Shown here: positions 1 through 6,472 of the stretch, piece after piece
Layout: each line of letters opens with the position of its first letter
Numbering within the stretch: the stretch's first letter is position 1
Source of the DNA: Vibrio barjaei
GTDB taxonomy: Bacteria; Pseudomonadota; Gammaproteobacteria; Enterobacterales; Vibrionaceae
Reading direction: 5' to 3'
Length of the DNA: 33,471 bases
Assembly: GCF_001639065.2 (NCBI RefSeq)
Contig: NZ_LQXO02000062.1
Span: 1-33,471 of the forward strand
Notes under the pieces: generated by a model
The model's input: the letters and a program-made list of their open reading frames with translations, nothing else
Databases searched by the model: none
What the model was told of the DNA's origin: nothing
Position numbers and translations under genes: made by a program

Positions 1-55
1 AGACATGTGAAGTGGTAGGGGGAGACCATCTCATCACCTTAATGCGGCGTTAGCC
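1..55 (+). repeat. attC recombination site, 3' part (cut by window start)
   Basis: The window opens inside an attC. The closing core GTTAGCC lies at 49-55 within the context GCGGCGTTAGCC. The following cassette ends at 686-693 with CGGCTAAC, which is complementary to the first eight bases of this core and its extension. This is as expected when the two ends were joined in the circular cassette. The 5' half of the site lies outside the window. Confidence 0.7.
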
Positions 56-65
56 GTCATGGAGC

Positions 66-100
66 TTGCTATAGTCAAAGTGATAGAATAGTATCACTTT
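66..100 (+). promoter_or_regulatory. Toxin-antitoxin promoter with overlapping palindromic operator
   Basis: A perfect 9-bp inverted repeat, AAAGTGATA (77-85) and TATCACTTT (92-100), is separated by 6 nt. A plausible sigma70 promoter overlaps it: -35 TTGCTA at 66-71, a 17-nt spacer, and -10 TAGTAT at 89-94. The ATG of the antitoxin follows at 124 with GGAG at 112-115. Type II antitoxins usually bind such palindromes and repress their own operon, so this is a strong operator candidate. The binding itself is inferred. Confidence 0.6.
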
Positions 101-123
101 AGTATTCCTTTGGAGCAGCTCTT

Positions 124-381
124 ATGAAAGTAGAACTAGTTACATCACTTAAACGTCAAGCAACTAAGATCCTCGCCGATCTCCACGATAGCAAAGAACC
201 TGTGTTGATTACCGAGCATGGTAAGCCATCCGCGTATCTAGTTGATGTTGATGATTACGAGTTTATGCAAAATCGCTTGGCTATTCTTGAGGGTATTGCA
301 CGAGGTGAACGTGCAATAGCTGACGATAAAATTATAAGCCATGATGAAGCCAAGGATAAAATGTCAAAATGGCTGAAATAA
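124..381 (+). CDS. Type II antitoxin, Phd/YefM family
   Basis: The 85-residue protein neutralises the toxin encoded immediately downstream and probably autoregulates the operon. The N-terminal ~55 residues have the Phd/YefM pattern: a short strand, a helix, then ITEHGKPSAYLVDVDDYE, typical of this dimeric DNA-binding fold. The acidic and basic C-terminal part (about 56-85) is where the antitoxin tail of this family binds the toxin. The start is supported by GGAG 8 nt upstream and by the palindromic operator just before it. The gene ends inside the toxin gene (13 nt overlap), so translation is probably coupled. It forms the first complete cassette in the window, bounded by attC cores at 49 and 687. 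Toxin-antitoxin cassettes are common in Vibrio superintegrons, where they are thought to stabilise the array. Confidence 0.88.
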   Translation: MKVELVTSLKRQATKILADLHDSKEPVLITEHGKPSAYLVDVDDYEFMQNRLAILEGIARGERAIADDKIISHDEAKDKMSKWLK

Positions 382-671
382 TCTGGACTGAGCCAGCGTT
401 ATCTGACCTTAACGATATCGCTGAATACATTGCAATTGAAAACACAGTTGCGGCAAAGCAGTTAGTACAAACGATCTTCTCCAAAGTCGAGCGCTTACAA
501 ACTTTCCCAGAATCTGGTCGTATTCCACCCGAACTAAAACATTTGAGTTATCGTGAAGTTGTCGTTAACCCCTGTCGTGTCTTCTATAAGCAAGACAGTG
601 ACAAAGTATTTATTCTGTTTGTCATGCGTGCCGAGCGGGATTTACGCAAGTTCCTACTGAGTAAGCAATAA
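369..671 (+). CDS. Type II toxin, RelE/ParE family
   Basis: The 100-residue protein has the RelE/ParE fold. The N-terminus IIWTEPALSDLNDIAEYIA is the usual strand plus two-helix opening. It is followed by a long helix, a central FPESGR turn, and a C-terminal sheet with YREVVVNPCRVFYK and ILFVMRAERDL. RelE-type members cut mRNA on the ribosome, while ParE-type members poison gyrase. The helix-rich N-terminus and the R-x-L-rich ending look closer to ParE, but sequence reading alone does not settle the target. It overlaps the antitoxin by 13 nt and is followed by a good attC. It should be toxic only when the antitoxin is lost. Confidence 0.87.
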   Translation: MAEIIWTEPALSDLNDIAEYIAIENTVAAKQLVQTIFSKVERLQTFPESGRIPPELKHLSYREVVVNPCRVFYKQDSDKVFILFVMRAERDLRKFLLSKQ

Positions 672-686
672 CTGTTGGGAATGAGC

Positions 687-808
687 GGCTAACAAATTGC
701 TCAAGCAGACAGCTAACGCTCGGCACTTTCGGTTTGGTTGAGTTCAGTGATTACGTGGATTTGCTCGGGTATTGTGTTCGTTATCTGCAACTTAGCAAGG
801 CGTTATGT
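687..808 (+). repeat. attC site
   Basis: The inverse core GGCTAAC (687-693) pairs with the core GTTATGT (802-808). The flanking arms TAACAAATTGCTCAAG and CTTAGCAAGGCGTTA are imperfectly complementary. The central part contains AACGCTCGGCACTTTC, shared with the other attC sites of this window. The length of 122 bp fits Vibrio-type attC sites. Confidence 0.85.
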
Positions 809-831
809 GCTTAAGTGAGCTGGGAGTACAA

Positions 832-1239
832 ATGAATATCAACTTTGATGAATTGGAGCTTGCGGTAGAGTTTGTCTCCGGCGACCCTAGTTTTGGCGCA
901 GAGGCATATTTTGATACTGTTTCAGGGAAAATCTATTACGTGGGTGATGGAGTCGAGGAAGACCTACCAGAAGACCTCTATTCAAACGAACAGTACTGTT
1001 GTCTGCCAAGTAAACAAGATCTTGGGTTAGGGCGATCTACAGCACTAGACTTTATTTCTACTAAGTACCCTGACGAATATGAGATCGTTTCTCAGTACTT
1101 TAGTCGCAAAGGTGCGTTCTCAAAGTTTCGAACGCACATTGAGCAAATCGGTGCACTGGAACAATGGTATGAGTTTCAAAGTTTAGCAATGCATCAGGCT
1201 CTTAAAGATTGGTGTGACGATAACAATATCAAGTATTAG
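832..1239 (+). CDS. UPF0158 family protein
   Basis: The 135-residue acidic protein has no known function. It has the UPF0158 layout. An N-terminal segment, LELAVEFVSGD, leads into a YFDTVSGKIYYVGDG strand pair, where the family reads 'a-x-Y-L-D-x-x-T-G-x-V'. The C-terminal part ends in FRTHIEQIGALEQWYEF and ALKDWCDDNNI, matching the 'RWYEF ... A-x-x-W-L' ending of the family. The ATG at 832 was chosen over one at 805 because GGGAG lies 8 nt upstream and because 805 lies inside the attC core. It is the only gene of its cassette. The cassette ends GTTATGTGC and GCACATAAC are perfectly complementary, so the cassette looks intact and mobile. Confidence 0.72.
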   Translation: MNINFDELELAVEFVSGDPSFGAEAYFDTVSGKIYYVGDGVEEDLPEDLYSNEQYCCLPSKQDLGLGRSTALDFISTKYPDEYEIVSQYFSRKGAFSKFRTHIEQIGALEQWYEFQSLAMHQALKDWCDDNNIKY

Positions 1240-1246
1240 AGCTAGC

Positions 1247-1352
1247 ACATAACAAATTACTTAAGTGGGCGCGTAACGTTCGGCGATTATGGCTTGAAGT
1301 TATGAGAACTTGGCAAAGTTAGTCGTAAACGCCACTTAGTAAGGCGTTAGTT
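1247..1352 (+). repeat. attC site
   Basis: The inverse core ACATAAC (1247-1253) and core GTTAGTT (1346-1352) are flanked by complementary arms, AACAAATTACTTAAGTGG and CCACTTAGTAAGGCGTT. The centre has GTAACGTTCGGCGATTATGG, similar to the neighbouring sites. The length is 106 bp. Confidence 0.87.
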
Positions 1353-1375
1353 GCCTTATCGATTTCGGAGAATAA

Positions 1376-1765
1376 ATGGAAGTAATAATCGAACAAGAAA
1401 TTGCGTTGCACCAATTCGAAGTCCGACAAGATAAAGTAGAAATTGAGCGACTTATCCATCCAGACTTTAGAGAAGTTGGTAGATCAGGCAATAGCTACGA
1501 CTTCAAATCAATTGTTCGAATGATGGAAACGGAGAAACCATCAAACGTACAGGTACACTCCCAGAATTATGAATGTGTCGCATTAGAACCAACGGTTCAA
1601 CTGTTGACCTATGAAAGCGCGTTAATCGATGACAGTGGTCAAGCTAGAAACTTCACAAAGCGCAGCTCCATTTGGGTTCTTGTCGGAGAATTTTGGCAGC
1701 TTAAATATCATCAAGGTACGCCATGTGAAGTATTGGAGATAAAGGTATCGCGCAAGGGCACCTAA
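1376..1765 (+). CDS. DUF4440 / SnoaL-like protein (NTF2 fold)
   Basis: The 129-residue protein starts with a helix that often opens DUF4440 proteins (EQEIALHQFEVRQDKVEIERLIHPDFREVGRSG). The L-x-HPDF-x-E-x-G-x-SG motif is the family signature. The rest is the curved sheet of an NTF2-like pocket and ends with the SIWVLVGEFWQLKYHQGTP strand pair. Members bind or isomerise small molecules, but no specific substrate can be read here. GGAG lies 6-9 nt before the ATG. The stop codon overlaps the attC inverse core CCTAAC, the usual compact cassette arrangement. Confidence 0.8.
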   Translation: MEVIIEQEIALHQFEVRQDKVEIERLIHPDFREVGRSGNSYDFKSIVRMMETEKPSNVQVHSQNYECVALEPTVQLLTYESALIDDSGQARNFTKRSSIWVLVGEFWQLKYHQGTPCEVLEIKVSRKGT

Positions 1766-1863
1766 CAAATTACTAAAGTGGACGCGACGTTCGGCGACTT
1801 TGGTTTGAAGTTAAGGGAGCTTGGTAGAGTTAATCGTAAGCGTCACTTAGTAAGGCGTTATGC
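1760..1863 (+). repeat. attC site
   Basis: The inverse core ACCTAAC (1760-1766) overlaps the preceding stop codon, and the core GTTATGC is at 1857-1863. The arms AACAAATTACTAAAGTGG and CACTTAGTAAGGCGTTA are complementary. The centre is very close to the previous attC (GTTCGGCGACTTTGGTTTGAAGTTA). The length is 104 bp. Confidence 0.87.
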
Positions 1864-2077
1864 TCTTTCTCAAACTTGTAAGAATGAACACTTTACGTAT
1901 TTAACAAATATCACTTTTTATCTGTCCTAGCATCTTTCCCAGAAATTGGGTTTTATCTCTTAATAAACTCCAAACTTCTCTGAAAACCATTGTAACCCAA
2001 CAAAAATTGCGTTCTGTCTTATCTAACTTATCAGTGTTTTGATAGAGTTATGATTCGATATGCAAGGAGGGTTTTAG

Positions 2078-2212
2078 ATGGGAACTATAATAGGCTTGGT
2101 CATTTTAGCTGCAATAGATTGGTATCTTGTTCGTAAAACAGGACTTCATATACATCAACTCATTTCCAAAAAGTATGCCGAGTATTCAAGTGGCAAAAAA
2201 CATAATAAATGA
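2078..2212 (+). CDS. 44-residue single-pass membrane peptide, copy 1
   Basis: This is a short gene with a strong ribosome site (AAGGAGGG, 7 nt before the ATG). Residues 3-18 (TIIGLVILAAIDWYLV) form one membrane segment. The basic tail begins RKTGLHIHQ and continues with a Lys/Tyr-rich amphipathic stretch to KKHNK. By the positive-inside rule the tail should be cytoplasmic. A paralogue at 6473-6607 has the same length and 34 of 44 identical residues, with synonymous differences at many codons, so this is a selected protein. Its function is unknown and I do not recognise a named family. The 214 bp before it (1864-2077) hold no other gene that I can support and resemble the leader of copy 2 close to the start. 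Confidence 0.7.
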   Translation: MGTIIGLVILAAIDWYLVRKTGLHIHQLISKKYAEYSSGKKHNK

Positions 2213-2239
2213 GGCCTCTTTAGACATAGTCTAATCGTA

Positions 2240-2316
2240 TGCAGCGTTGGAATATCGCGGTGCCTACTGATAGAACAAGCAATCCAAGTTGATCACAACT
2301 TAATTGGGCGTTATAA
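2240..2316 (+). repeat. Degenerate attC (3' half only)
   Basis: The closing half CAACTTAATTGGGCGTTATAA (about 2296-2316) with core GTTATAA (2310-2316) is clear. No matching TAAC-type inverse core is found after the 44-codon gene. The expected partner of its cassette start (GAGCATAAC) is absent. The 5' half has been lost or has mutated beyond recognition. Confidence 0.55.
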
Positions 2317-2333
2317 CTACTTGGCAGCATGAT

Positions 2334-2404
2334 CTCCCTCGAATTATATTTTTGCAGTTTTGCAAGGGAGGGTCACTATGGCTAGTTTGTTCTTTATACA
2401 CTAA
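2334..2404 (+). promoter_or_regulatory. Possible leader peptide and ribosome-site hairpin before the zinc-ribbon gene
   Basis: An 8-codon frame, MASLFFIH plus stop, lies at 2378-2404 behind a strong ribosome site, AAGGGAGGG. The segment CTCCCT (2334-2339) is complementary to AGGGAG (2365-2370) of that ribosome site, so a hairpin with a 25-nt loop could mask it. The stop is 16 nt before the ATG of the next gene. The regulatory role is speculative. Confidence 0.35.
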
Positions 2405-2420
2405 CAAGCTAGGAACAAAC

Positions 2421-2681
2421 ATGTTCAAGTGTCGAAACTGCTCAGCGTCATTGACTGTTAGGGAAAAGCTCAATTTCACCCCTGATAAACCAGTAATTTG
2501 CAAAAAGTGTTCGCAGAAGTTGTTACCGTTCAGATTGTATTATTTTGGAACATTTTTTGTGGCGGCTTTTGGGACGTCCTCTTTAATAAATTATTGTGAA
2601 TTTAATGCGTTAAGTGCATCAGGGATAGCCTTGCTGTGTAGTTTCTTGTTTTATATATGTCAGCCAATCAGAAAAGCGTAG
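2421..2681 (+). CDS. Zinc-ribbon membrane protein
   Basis: The 86-residue protein begins with a zinc-ribbon knuckle pair: C4-x-x-C7 in MFKCRNCSASL, and C26-x-x-C29 in VICKKCSQKL. Two hydrophobic stretches follow, at about 39-56 (YYFGTFFVAAFGTSSLIN) and 63-81. The soluble ribbon should therefore sit in the cytoplasm on a two-helix membrane anchor. AGGA lies 7 nt before the chosen ATG. A frame reaching further upstream would run through the attC core and has no ribosome site. The stop TAG lies within the cassette's 3' end, where GTAGTTATAAC (2678-2688) is an exact 11-base complement of the cassette start at 2310-2320. Similar ribbon-plus-membrane proteins are known, but I cannot name a function. 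Confidence 0.72.
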   Translation: MFKCRNCSASLTVREKLNFTPDKPVICKKCSQKLLPFRLYYFGTFFVAAFGTSSLINYCEFNALSASGIALLCSFLFYICQPIRKA

Positions 2682-2807
2682 TTATAACAAACCGTTCAAA
2701 TATGGTTCGCGACGCTTGGCACTTTTCGTATGAGTTGGCTTTAGTGGTTACGGTGTAAAAGTTAAGTATCGTGACTGTGTTGTTCACATCTTCACAGGTC
2801 GTTATAC
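2681..2807 (+). repeat. attC site
   Basis: The inverse core GTTATAAC begins at 2681 and the core GTTATAC is at 2801-2807. The centre contains CGACGCTTGGCACTTTTCG and GTGGTTACGGTG, as in other sites of the window. The 3' arm (ACAGGTCGTTATAC) is less regular than in the first three sites but still pairs with TATAACAAACCGT. Confidence 0.72.
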
Positions 2808-2857
2808 CAAATTGGTAAGTCTGGCTAAAATGGGGCAAGTCAATGCCCCTCGAAGCT

Positions 2858-3652
2858 TTACTGATGAATCTCATTTTCAAAGTATTGAATGCACACTTTT
2901 TGTGCATCAATGTTTTTTTCAATGACTTCGTGCTCTCTTAGTTCTAGGTAAAGAGCAATACATTGTTTAACTGCAAGTGTTAACTCAAGCTTGTTTGGTT
3001 TTGCTACTGTTCGTTCAAGCTTCTTGCTAAACGCAGGAAGGCGAGTCTCGATTCTTCGAACACCTGAAGGTGTCCGGTTAGCTTGTTTAAGTGCTAGTGG
3101 CGAAAGAACAACGGTGCGAATAAATGACAAAAATTCGAGAGCTTCAAAATACTCGCCTCGTGCAATTTTACTGGTAGCGTAATGTGTCCAGATCCAAAAA
3201 CGATCTTCAATCCATTGTGGGGTAGGTTGGGGGTACTTAGATTCTGCAGTCTCAAAGGTGTCAGTGAGTAAAGTATCCTGCTCCCAAAGCACTTTCGTAT
3301 CATCAACACGGATCGCTGCGTCAGGTAGGGATACGAATTTAAAATCAACATGGATAGCGTTTGGAGCATAGAGTGCAATGATTAGCCTCGGTTCCCCGAC
3401 ATGTTCACCAGTAAAAGCGGCGACCTTGCCTTCAATACTATCAACAATAGCAAAGCGATCATCCATTACAGATTCAAATTGTTCGGGCTTAACAGCAATA
3501 ACTAAATCCAGATCGCTGAATTTATCTAACGTGTCTGTAGCATATGAGCCACTTGCTCCGATTCCAACGATTCTAGGGTCTTGCTGGATTTTACGAACAA
3601 TTCTGTCTAAAAGCTGTTTATGAGTTTCGGGGAGAGATTTTGGATATTCCAT
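2858..3652 (-). CDS. Nucleotidyltransferase-domain protein (antibiotic adenylyltransferase-like)
   Basis: The 264-residue protein has the DNA polymerase beta-type nucleotidyltransferase signature. G35-S36 (GASGSYA) is followed by D47-x-D49 in FSDLDLVI, and a likely third metal-binding Asp is D103 in HVDFKF. The C-terminal half (about 145-264) is helical, as in aminoglycoside or lincosamide nucleotidyltransferases. These enzymes transfer AMP to a hydroxyl group of a drug or another small molecule, but the real substrate is unknown. It is the only clearly reversed gene in the attC-rich part, and CAAAGG lies just before its ATG. It therefore needs its own promoter, which should lie in 3653-3760, where an operator-like palindrome is present. 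The cassette boundaries at 2801 and 3774 are sharp. Confidence 0.8.
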   Translation of the reverse strand: MEYPKSLPETHKQLLDRIVRKIQQDPRIVGIGASGSYATDTLDKFSDLDLVIAVKPEQFESVMDDRFAIVDSIEGKVAAFTGEHVGEPRLIIALYAPNAIHVDFKFVSLPDAAIRVDDTKVLWEQDTLLTDTFETAESKYPQPTPQWIEDRFWIWTHYATSKIARGEYFEALEFLSFIRTVVLSPLALKQANRTPSGVRRIETRLPAFSKKLERTVAKPNKLELTLAVKQCIALYLELREHEVIEKNIDAQKVCIQYFENEIHQ

Positions 3653-3681
3653 ATTTTACCTTTGAACATAACGGATAGTTA

Positions 3682-3702
3682 AACTACGTAATGGGCGTAG
3701 TT
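3682..3702 (-). promoter_or_regulatory. Operator-like palindrome upstream of reversed nucleotidyltransferase
   Basis: AACTACG (3682-3688) and CGTAGTT (3696-3702) form perfect 7-bp arms around a 7-nt spacer, 30 bp upstream of the start codon of the - strand gene. The length and spacing suit a dimeric repressor, but no regulator can be named. Confidence 0.35.
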
Positions 3703-3767
3703 AGTGCGGTAAAATCAACGCAGCATTACAGTGTCGTTTAAAAAGAGTTTCAGTGCAATAAAATTTG

Positions 3768-3892
3768 GTATAACAAACGCTTCATGTAGATTCGTAACGC
3801 TTGGCACTTTTTGTGTCAACTTGGGCTTATGTGATTACGGTGGCTTTGTTTGGGTTTCATGGTGTTAGCTGTAACTGAGCAAGGCGTTAGCT
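3768..3892 (+). repeat. attC site
   Basis: The inverse core GTATAAC (3768-3774) and core GTTAGCT (3886-3892) have a centre with CGTAACGCTTGGCACTTTTTG and GTGATTACGGTGG. The ending is TGAGCAAGGCGTTAGC. The length is 125 bp. The bases before the inverse core extend its complementarity to the cassette start at 2801 to 13 bp. Confidence 0.85.
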
Positions 3893-4026
3893 TTTTTGAG
3901 CCAAACAATTATTGGTAGACCTTGTTTCTTATCGTGCCTCGCAAAACCCCCTTTACCGTACTTTAATGGTTGCGGAGTGGTGTACATTTTAGCATCAAAT
4001 AACTGCTATATATTCAGGGGCTAATT

Positions 4027-4536
4027 ATGTACGCCAATAAATACTCAAACTTTTGGAGGCGCTTGTTCGCCGTTATTATCGACGGGCTAGTTTTCTTACC
4101 ACTGCAATGGATTGATGAATATATATTATCTGGGGCTATTGGTTCGGTAGGGGTTTTCCTTTGGGGCGTCGTCAGTGCGATATTAGGTATTTCATATTAC
4201 GTTGTTTTGCATGCAAAATACGGTCAAACCATTGGCAAAATGGTTATGAAGGTTAAGGTCGTCGACGTATCAGAAAGTCGCAACATAACCGTTAAGCAGT
4301 CGTGTATGCGTGATATTGTCCCTATCATAATGCTTCCCTTCACTGTATATGTTTATGCTCAGTTGGCATTTTTCGGAAAGACTTGGGATAGCTTGGATCA
4401 AGGTTCAGTATTTATCATTGTGAGCTTGATTATGATTAGTTGGGTAGTTTTGGAAAGTGTATCAATGCTATTTAATGAAAAAAGACGAGCGGTACATGAC
4501 TATATAGCTGGTTCGGTGGTGGTGAGACAAACCTAA
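4027..4536 (+). CDS. RDD family membrane protein, copy 1 (short)
   Basis: The 169-residue protein has the RDD signature. An Arg pair near the first helix and an Asp inside it are seen in FWRRLFAVIIDG (R11, R12, D19). YGQTIGKMVMKVKVVD (65-80) is the cytoplasmic loop typical of the family. The ending RRAVHDYIAGSVVV carries the conserved His-Asp. Four membrane segments are predicted, at about 13-29, 41-60, 97-115 and 127-147. RDD proteins are widespread inner-membrane proteins, and a few act in ion exchange, but most have no known function. The ATG has AGGGG 8 nt upstream. The stop codon overlaps the attC inverse core, so the gene fills its cassette. A second, longer RDD cassette gene lies at 6685-7629. 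Confidence 0.85.
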   Translation: MYANKYSNFWRRLFAVIIDGLVFLPLQWIDEYILSGAIGSVGVFLWGVVSAILGISYYVVLHAKYGQTIGKMVMKVKVVDVSESRNITVKQSCMRDIVPIIMLPFTVYVYAQLAFFGKTWDSLDQGSVFIIVSLIMISWVVLESVSMLFNEKRRAVHDYIAGSVVVRQT

Positions 4537-4629
4537 CAAACAATTCAACAGTGATTCGTATCGCTTAGCACTCTCACTTAGGGTTGAGTTAAGTGTCAGG
4601 GCTGCTCGTACGTTAATTAGGCGTTATAC
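4531..4629 (+). repeat. attC site
   Basis: The inverse core ACCTAAC (4531-4537) overlaps the stop codon of the RDD gene. The core GTTATAC is at 4623-4629 in TTAATTAGGCGTTATAC. The arm AACAAACAATTCAACAG and centre CGTATCGCTTAGCACTCTC resemble neighbouring sites. The length is 99 bp. Confidence 0.82.
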
Positions 4630-4651
4630 TTTAATTCAATGGAAATACAAA

Positions 4652-5026
4652 ATGGAACCGATTGTAGATGAGCTAGTCGCTCAAGGTTACGAAGTCACAG
4701 GAAGTGATTCCATGCTGCAAGTTAAACTAGGTGGTCTGTCAGGAAAGGCTGGGATTAGGAAAAGTACATACTCAAACACCTATGTTTTTACTAACAACAC
4801 AGTCTTAATGCTAATCATCAATACGGGACTCTTATCAAGTATCTTATCTTCATTGTATATAGGGTTTCTCGAGCAGAAAAACTTTGATGTATATAACTGG
4901 GGACTAGTGACTGTTGGTGTTCCTTTGATTATCGCTGGCTACATTTGCCTGATTATAAGAGAGATACAAATGCAGCCAATTCAAAGGATAGTTAGGCTCG
5001 CCAATGTAAAGGTTAGCCGAATATAA
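4652..5026 (+). CDS. KLGGLS-type two-helix membrane protein, copy 1
   Basis: The 124-residue protein has a soluble N-terminal part of about 48 residues and two membrane helices (about 50-72 and 83-102). A short charged tail follows (IREIQMQPIQRIVRL). The soluble part contains KLGGLS (25-30) and NTY (42-44). The protein at 8361-8726 has KLGGLS (26-31) and NTY (43-45) at the same spacing, the same two-helix plan and a similar tail, so the two form one family. With helices in this order both ends should be cytoplasmic. I do not recognise a named domain or function. The ribosome site is weak (GGAAATACAAA), and an ATG could also be used slightly upstream, though none is in frame nearby. Confidence 0.65.
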   Translation: MEPIVDELVAQGYEVTGSDSMLQVKLGGLSGKAGIRKSTYSNTYVFTNNTVLMLIINTGLLSSILSSLYIGFLEQKNFDVYNWGLVTVGVPLIIAGYICLIIREIQMQPIQRIVRLANVKVSRI

Positions 5027-5132
5027 GTACAACAAGTCGCTTAACTGGGACTTCTAATGCTTGGCCACTTTCGTTCCATTTTGCTTCAGAGTTTAGGGCA
5101 CAAATTTTAAGTGTTGTGGTATAGCATTATGC
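5027..5132 (+). repeat. Degenerate attC site
   Basis: The inverse core GTACAAC (5027-5033) directly follows the stop codon. The centre AATGCTTGGCCACTTTCG matches the family. The closing core ATTATGC (5126-5132, in ATAGCATTATGC) deviates from GTTRRRY by its first base, which would be expected to weaken recombination. Confidence 0.65.
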
Positions 5133-5163
5133 TTCAATCAATTTACTAATCATAGGATGTAAC

Positions 5164-5631
5164 ATGTTGGATTTTAGATTGTTGATACCCAAACAGGCCG
5201 ACAATACCTATGTTGGTAATAAGGTTGCACTTTGGTTTTTCTCTATATTGACTGCTATTACGTTGTGGCGTAGCCAGCATCACTTGTTTGCAGCAGATGG
5301 TGGGGCGCAGTCAATTGCGACCATTCCCCTTGATACTTACTCTTCAGAAGCATCATCTACAGTAATCGGTATATTTGCACTTTGGGGTTTATCTCAATTA
5401 ATCATAGGTTTTATATATCTAGTGGTTTGTTTACGATACAAAGCACTAATCCCTCTTATGTATTTTCTTGGTGTCATTGAATATGGAATGAGAGCGTTTT
5501 ACATAGGTGCCCATAAACCAATAGAAACTTCAGGTGATGCCCCTGGGGCGCTCATTAACCTGCCTTTTATGCTGCTATTCACTCTCATGCTTGTACTTTC
5601 CCTTTGGAGAAAGAGCAAAATTGACGACTAG
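5164..5631 (+). CDS. Four-helix membrane protein of unknown function
   Basis: This 155-residue protein is not one I can name. Four hydrophobic segments are visible at about 19-36, 66-90, 94-114 and 129-148. A 30-residue loop between the first two (HHLFAADGG to SSEASS) is probably periplasmic. A short basic cytoplasmic end follows the last helix (WRKSKIDD). AGGATG precedes the ATG by 3-8 nt. It is the only gene of its cassette, but both flanking attC cores are eroded, so the cassette may no longer move. Confidence 0.65.
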   Translation: MLDFRLLIPKQADNTYVGNKVALWFFSILTAITLWRSQHHLFAADGGAQSIATIPLDTYSSEASSTVIGIFALWGLSQLIIGFIYLVVCLRYKALIPLMYFLGVIEYGMRAFYIGAHKPIETSGDAPGALINLPFMLLFTLMLVLSLWRKSKIDD

Positions 5632-5752
5632 AAACAGAATGAATTATTCAAGTAGATAGCCAACGGGCGTTGGTTTGGTTGAGTTTAAAGAAGACGTTGG
5701 CTTTGCTTGAGTGCGGAGGTGGTAAACTGTTGCTTTTAGCAGGGTGTTAGTA
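5631..5752 (+). repeat. Degenerate attC site
   Basis: The closing core GTTAGTA (5746-5752) stands in AGCAGGGTGTTAGTAG. The opening core is decayed: GAAACAGAAT (5631-5640) matches the complement of the cassette start (ATTATGCTTC, 5126-5135) at 7 of 10 bases. The next 12 bases, GAATTATTCAAG, still resemble the normal arm. Confidence 0.5.
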
Positions 5753-5776
5753 GTCAAAAGTAAAAAGGAACCCTCA

Positions 5777-6232
5777 ATGGGATTAAAATATCGTTCAGCT
5801 ACTCTTGAAGACTTAGAAAGTCTTGTTGCTTTGCTTTCAAACGACTCACTTGGTAGTCAAAGAGAGGATACCTCTATTCCGTTGAATAGTGGGTATCTTG
5901 AAGCGTTCGAAGCAATTGTACGAGATCCAAACAACCAATTGCTTGTTGTTGAACAGGAAAACTCTCTAGTTGGAATGCTTCAAATTACCTTTATTCCATA
6001 CCTGACGCATATTGGTAGTTGGCGTTGTCTTATCGAAGGAGTTCGAATCCATAGCGACTTTCGTGGACAAGGCTTCGATGAGCAAATGTTCGCACATGCT
6101 ATCGAACTGGCAAGAAACAAAGGCTGTACAATCGTTCAGTTAACGAGTGACAAGCAGCGCCCTGACGCAATCAGGTTCTATGAAAAACTTGGATTCAAAG
6201 CAACACATGAAGGGTTTAAACTCGTGTTGTAG
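5777..6232 (+). CDS. GNAT family N-acetyltransferase
   Basis: The 151-residue protein transfers an acyl group from acetyl-CoA to an unknown amine. It opens with the usual YRSATLEDLESLVALL helix. The central strand IEGVRIHSDFRGQGFDEQMF carries the acetyl-CoA pyrophosphate loop (R-G-Q-G-F). The RPDAIRFYEKLGFKATHEGFKL ending is the classic C-terminal GNAT motif. The ATG at 5777 was chosen because AAAAGGA lies 7 nt upstream. A frame extending to 5744 begins inside the attC core and has no ribosome site. The complete order of motifs suggests an active enzyme. GNATs are frequent cassette cargo, and some modify antibiotics, but nothing here indicates a specific drug. Confidence 0.85.
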   Translation: MGLKYRSATLEDLESLVALLSNDSLGSQREDTSIPLNSGYLEAFEAIVRDPNNQLLVVEQENSLVGMLQITFIPYLTHIGSWRCLIEGVRIHSDFRGQGFDEQMFAHAIELARNKGCTIVQLTSDKQRPDAIRFYEKLGFKATHEGFKLVL

Positions 6233-6239
6233 GCAGTCT

Positions 6240-6320
6240 GAAAATAATGAGTTCAAGCAGGTTCGTAACGCTCTTCTACTTGGGCTTAAGTTAAGCTAAG
6301 GATTACGGTGGTCTGTTCAA
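6240..6320 (+). repeat. attC remnant (5' and central part only)
   Basis: ATAATGAGTTCAAGCAGG, CGTAACGCTC and GATTACGGTGG are recognisable pieces of the local attC family, but the TAAC inverse core has become GAAAAT. No closing GCGTTA-type core follows before the next gene. This leaves the GNAT gene and the 44-codon gene in one merged unit. The rest of 6321-6472 shows no gene. Confidence 0.45.
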
Positions 6321-6472
6321 GTTCCGCCTATTGGCAGCCAAACCGTCGGACGTGATGCATCAGTATTGTGCAAAGTTAGGGAAAACCAGAACTAGCATTA
6401 ATAGCTTGTTTAGGTTCACAGTGTTGTTAACTATTTTATGAAATTACACACGATGTTTATGGAGAGTTTTCT

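Noticed and set aside
2304..2420. Upstream extension of the zinc-ribbon gene to a TTG at 2304
   Set aside because: It would run through the attC core and a strong internal ribosome site and adds non-conserved sequence. The ATG at 2421 with AGGA is better.
2991..3623. Open + strand frames opposite the reversed nucleotidyltransferase
   Set aside because: The - strand frame has intact nucleotidyltransferase motifs and a ribosome site. The opposite frames have neither.
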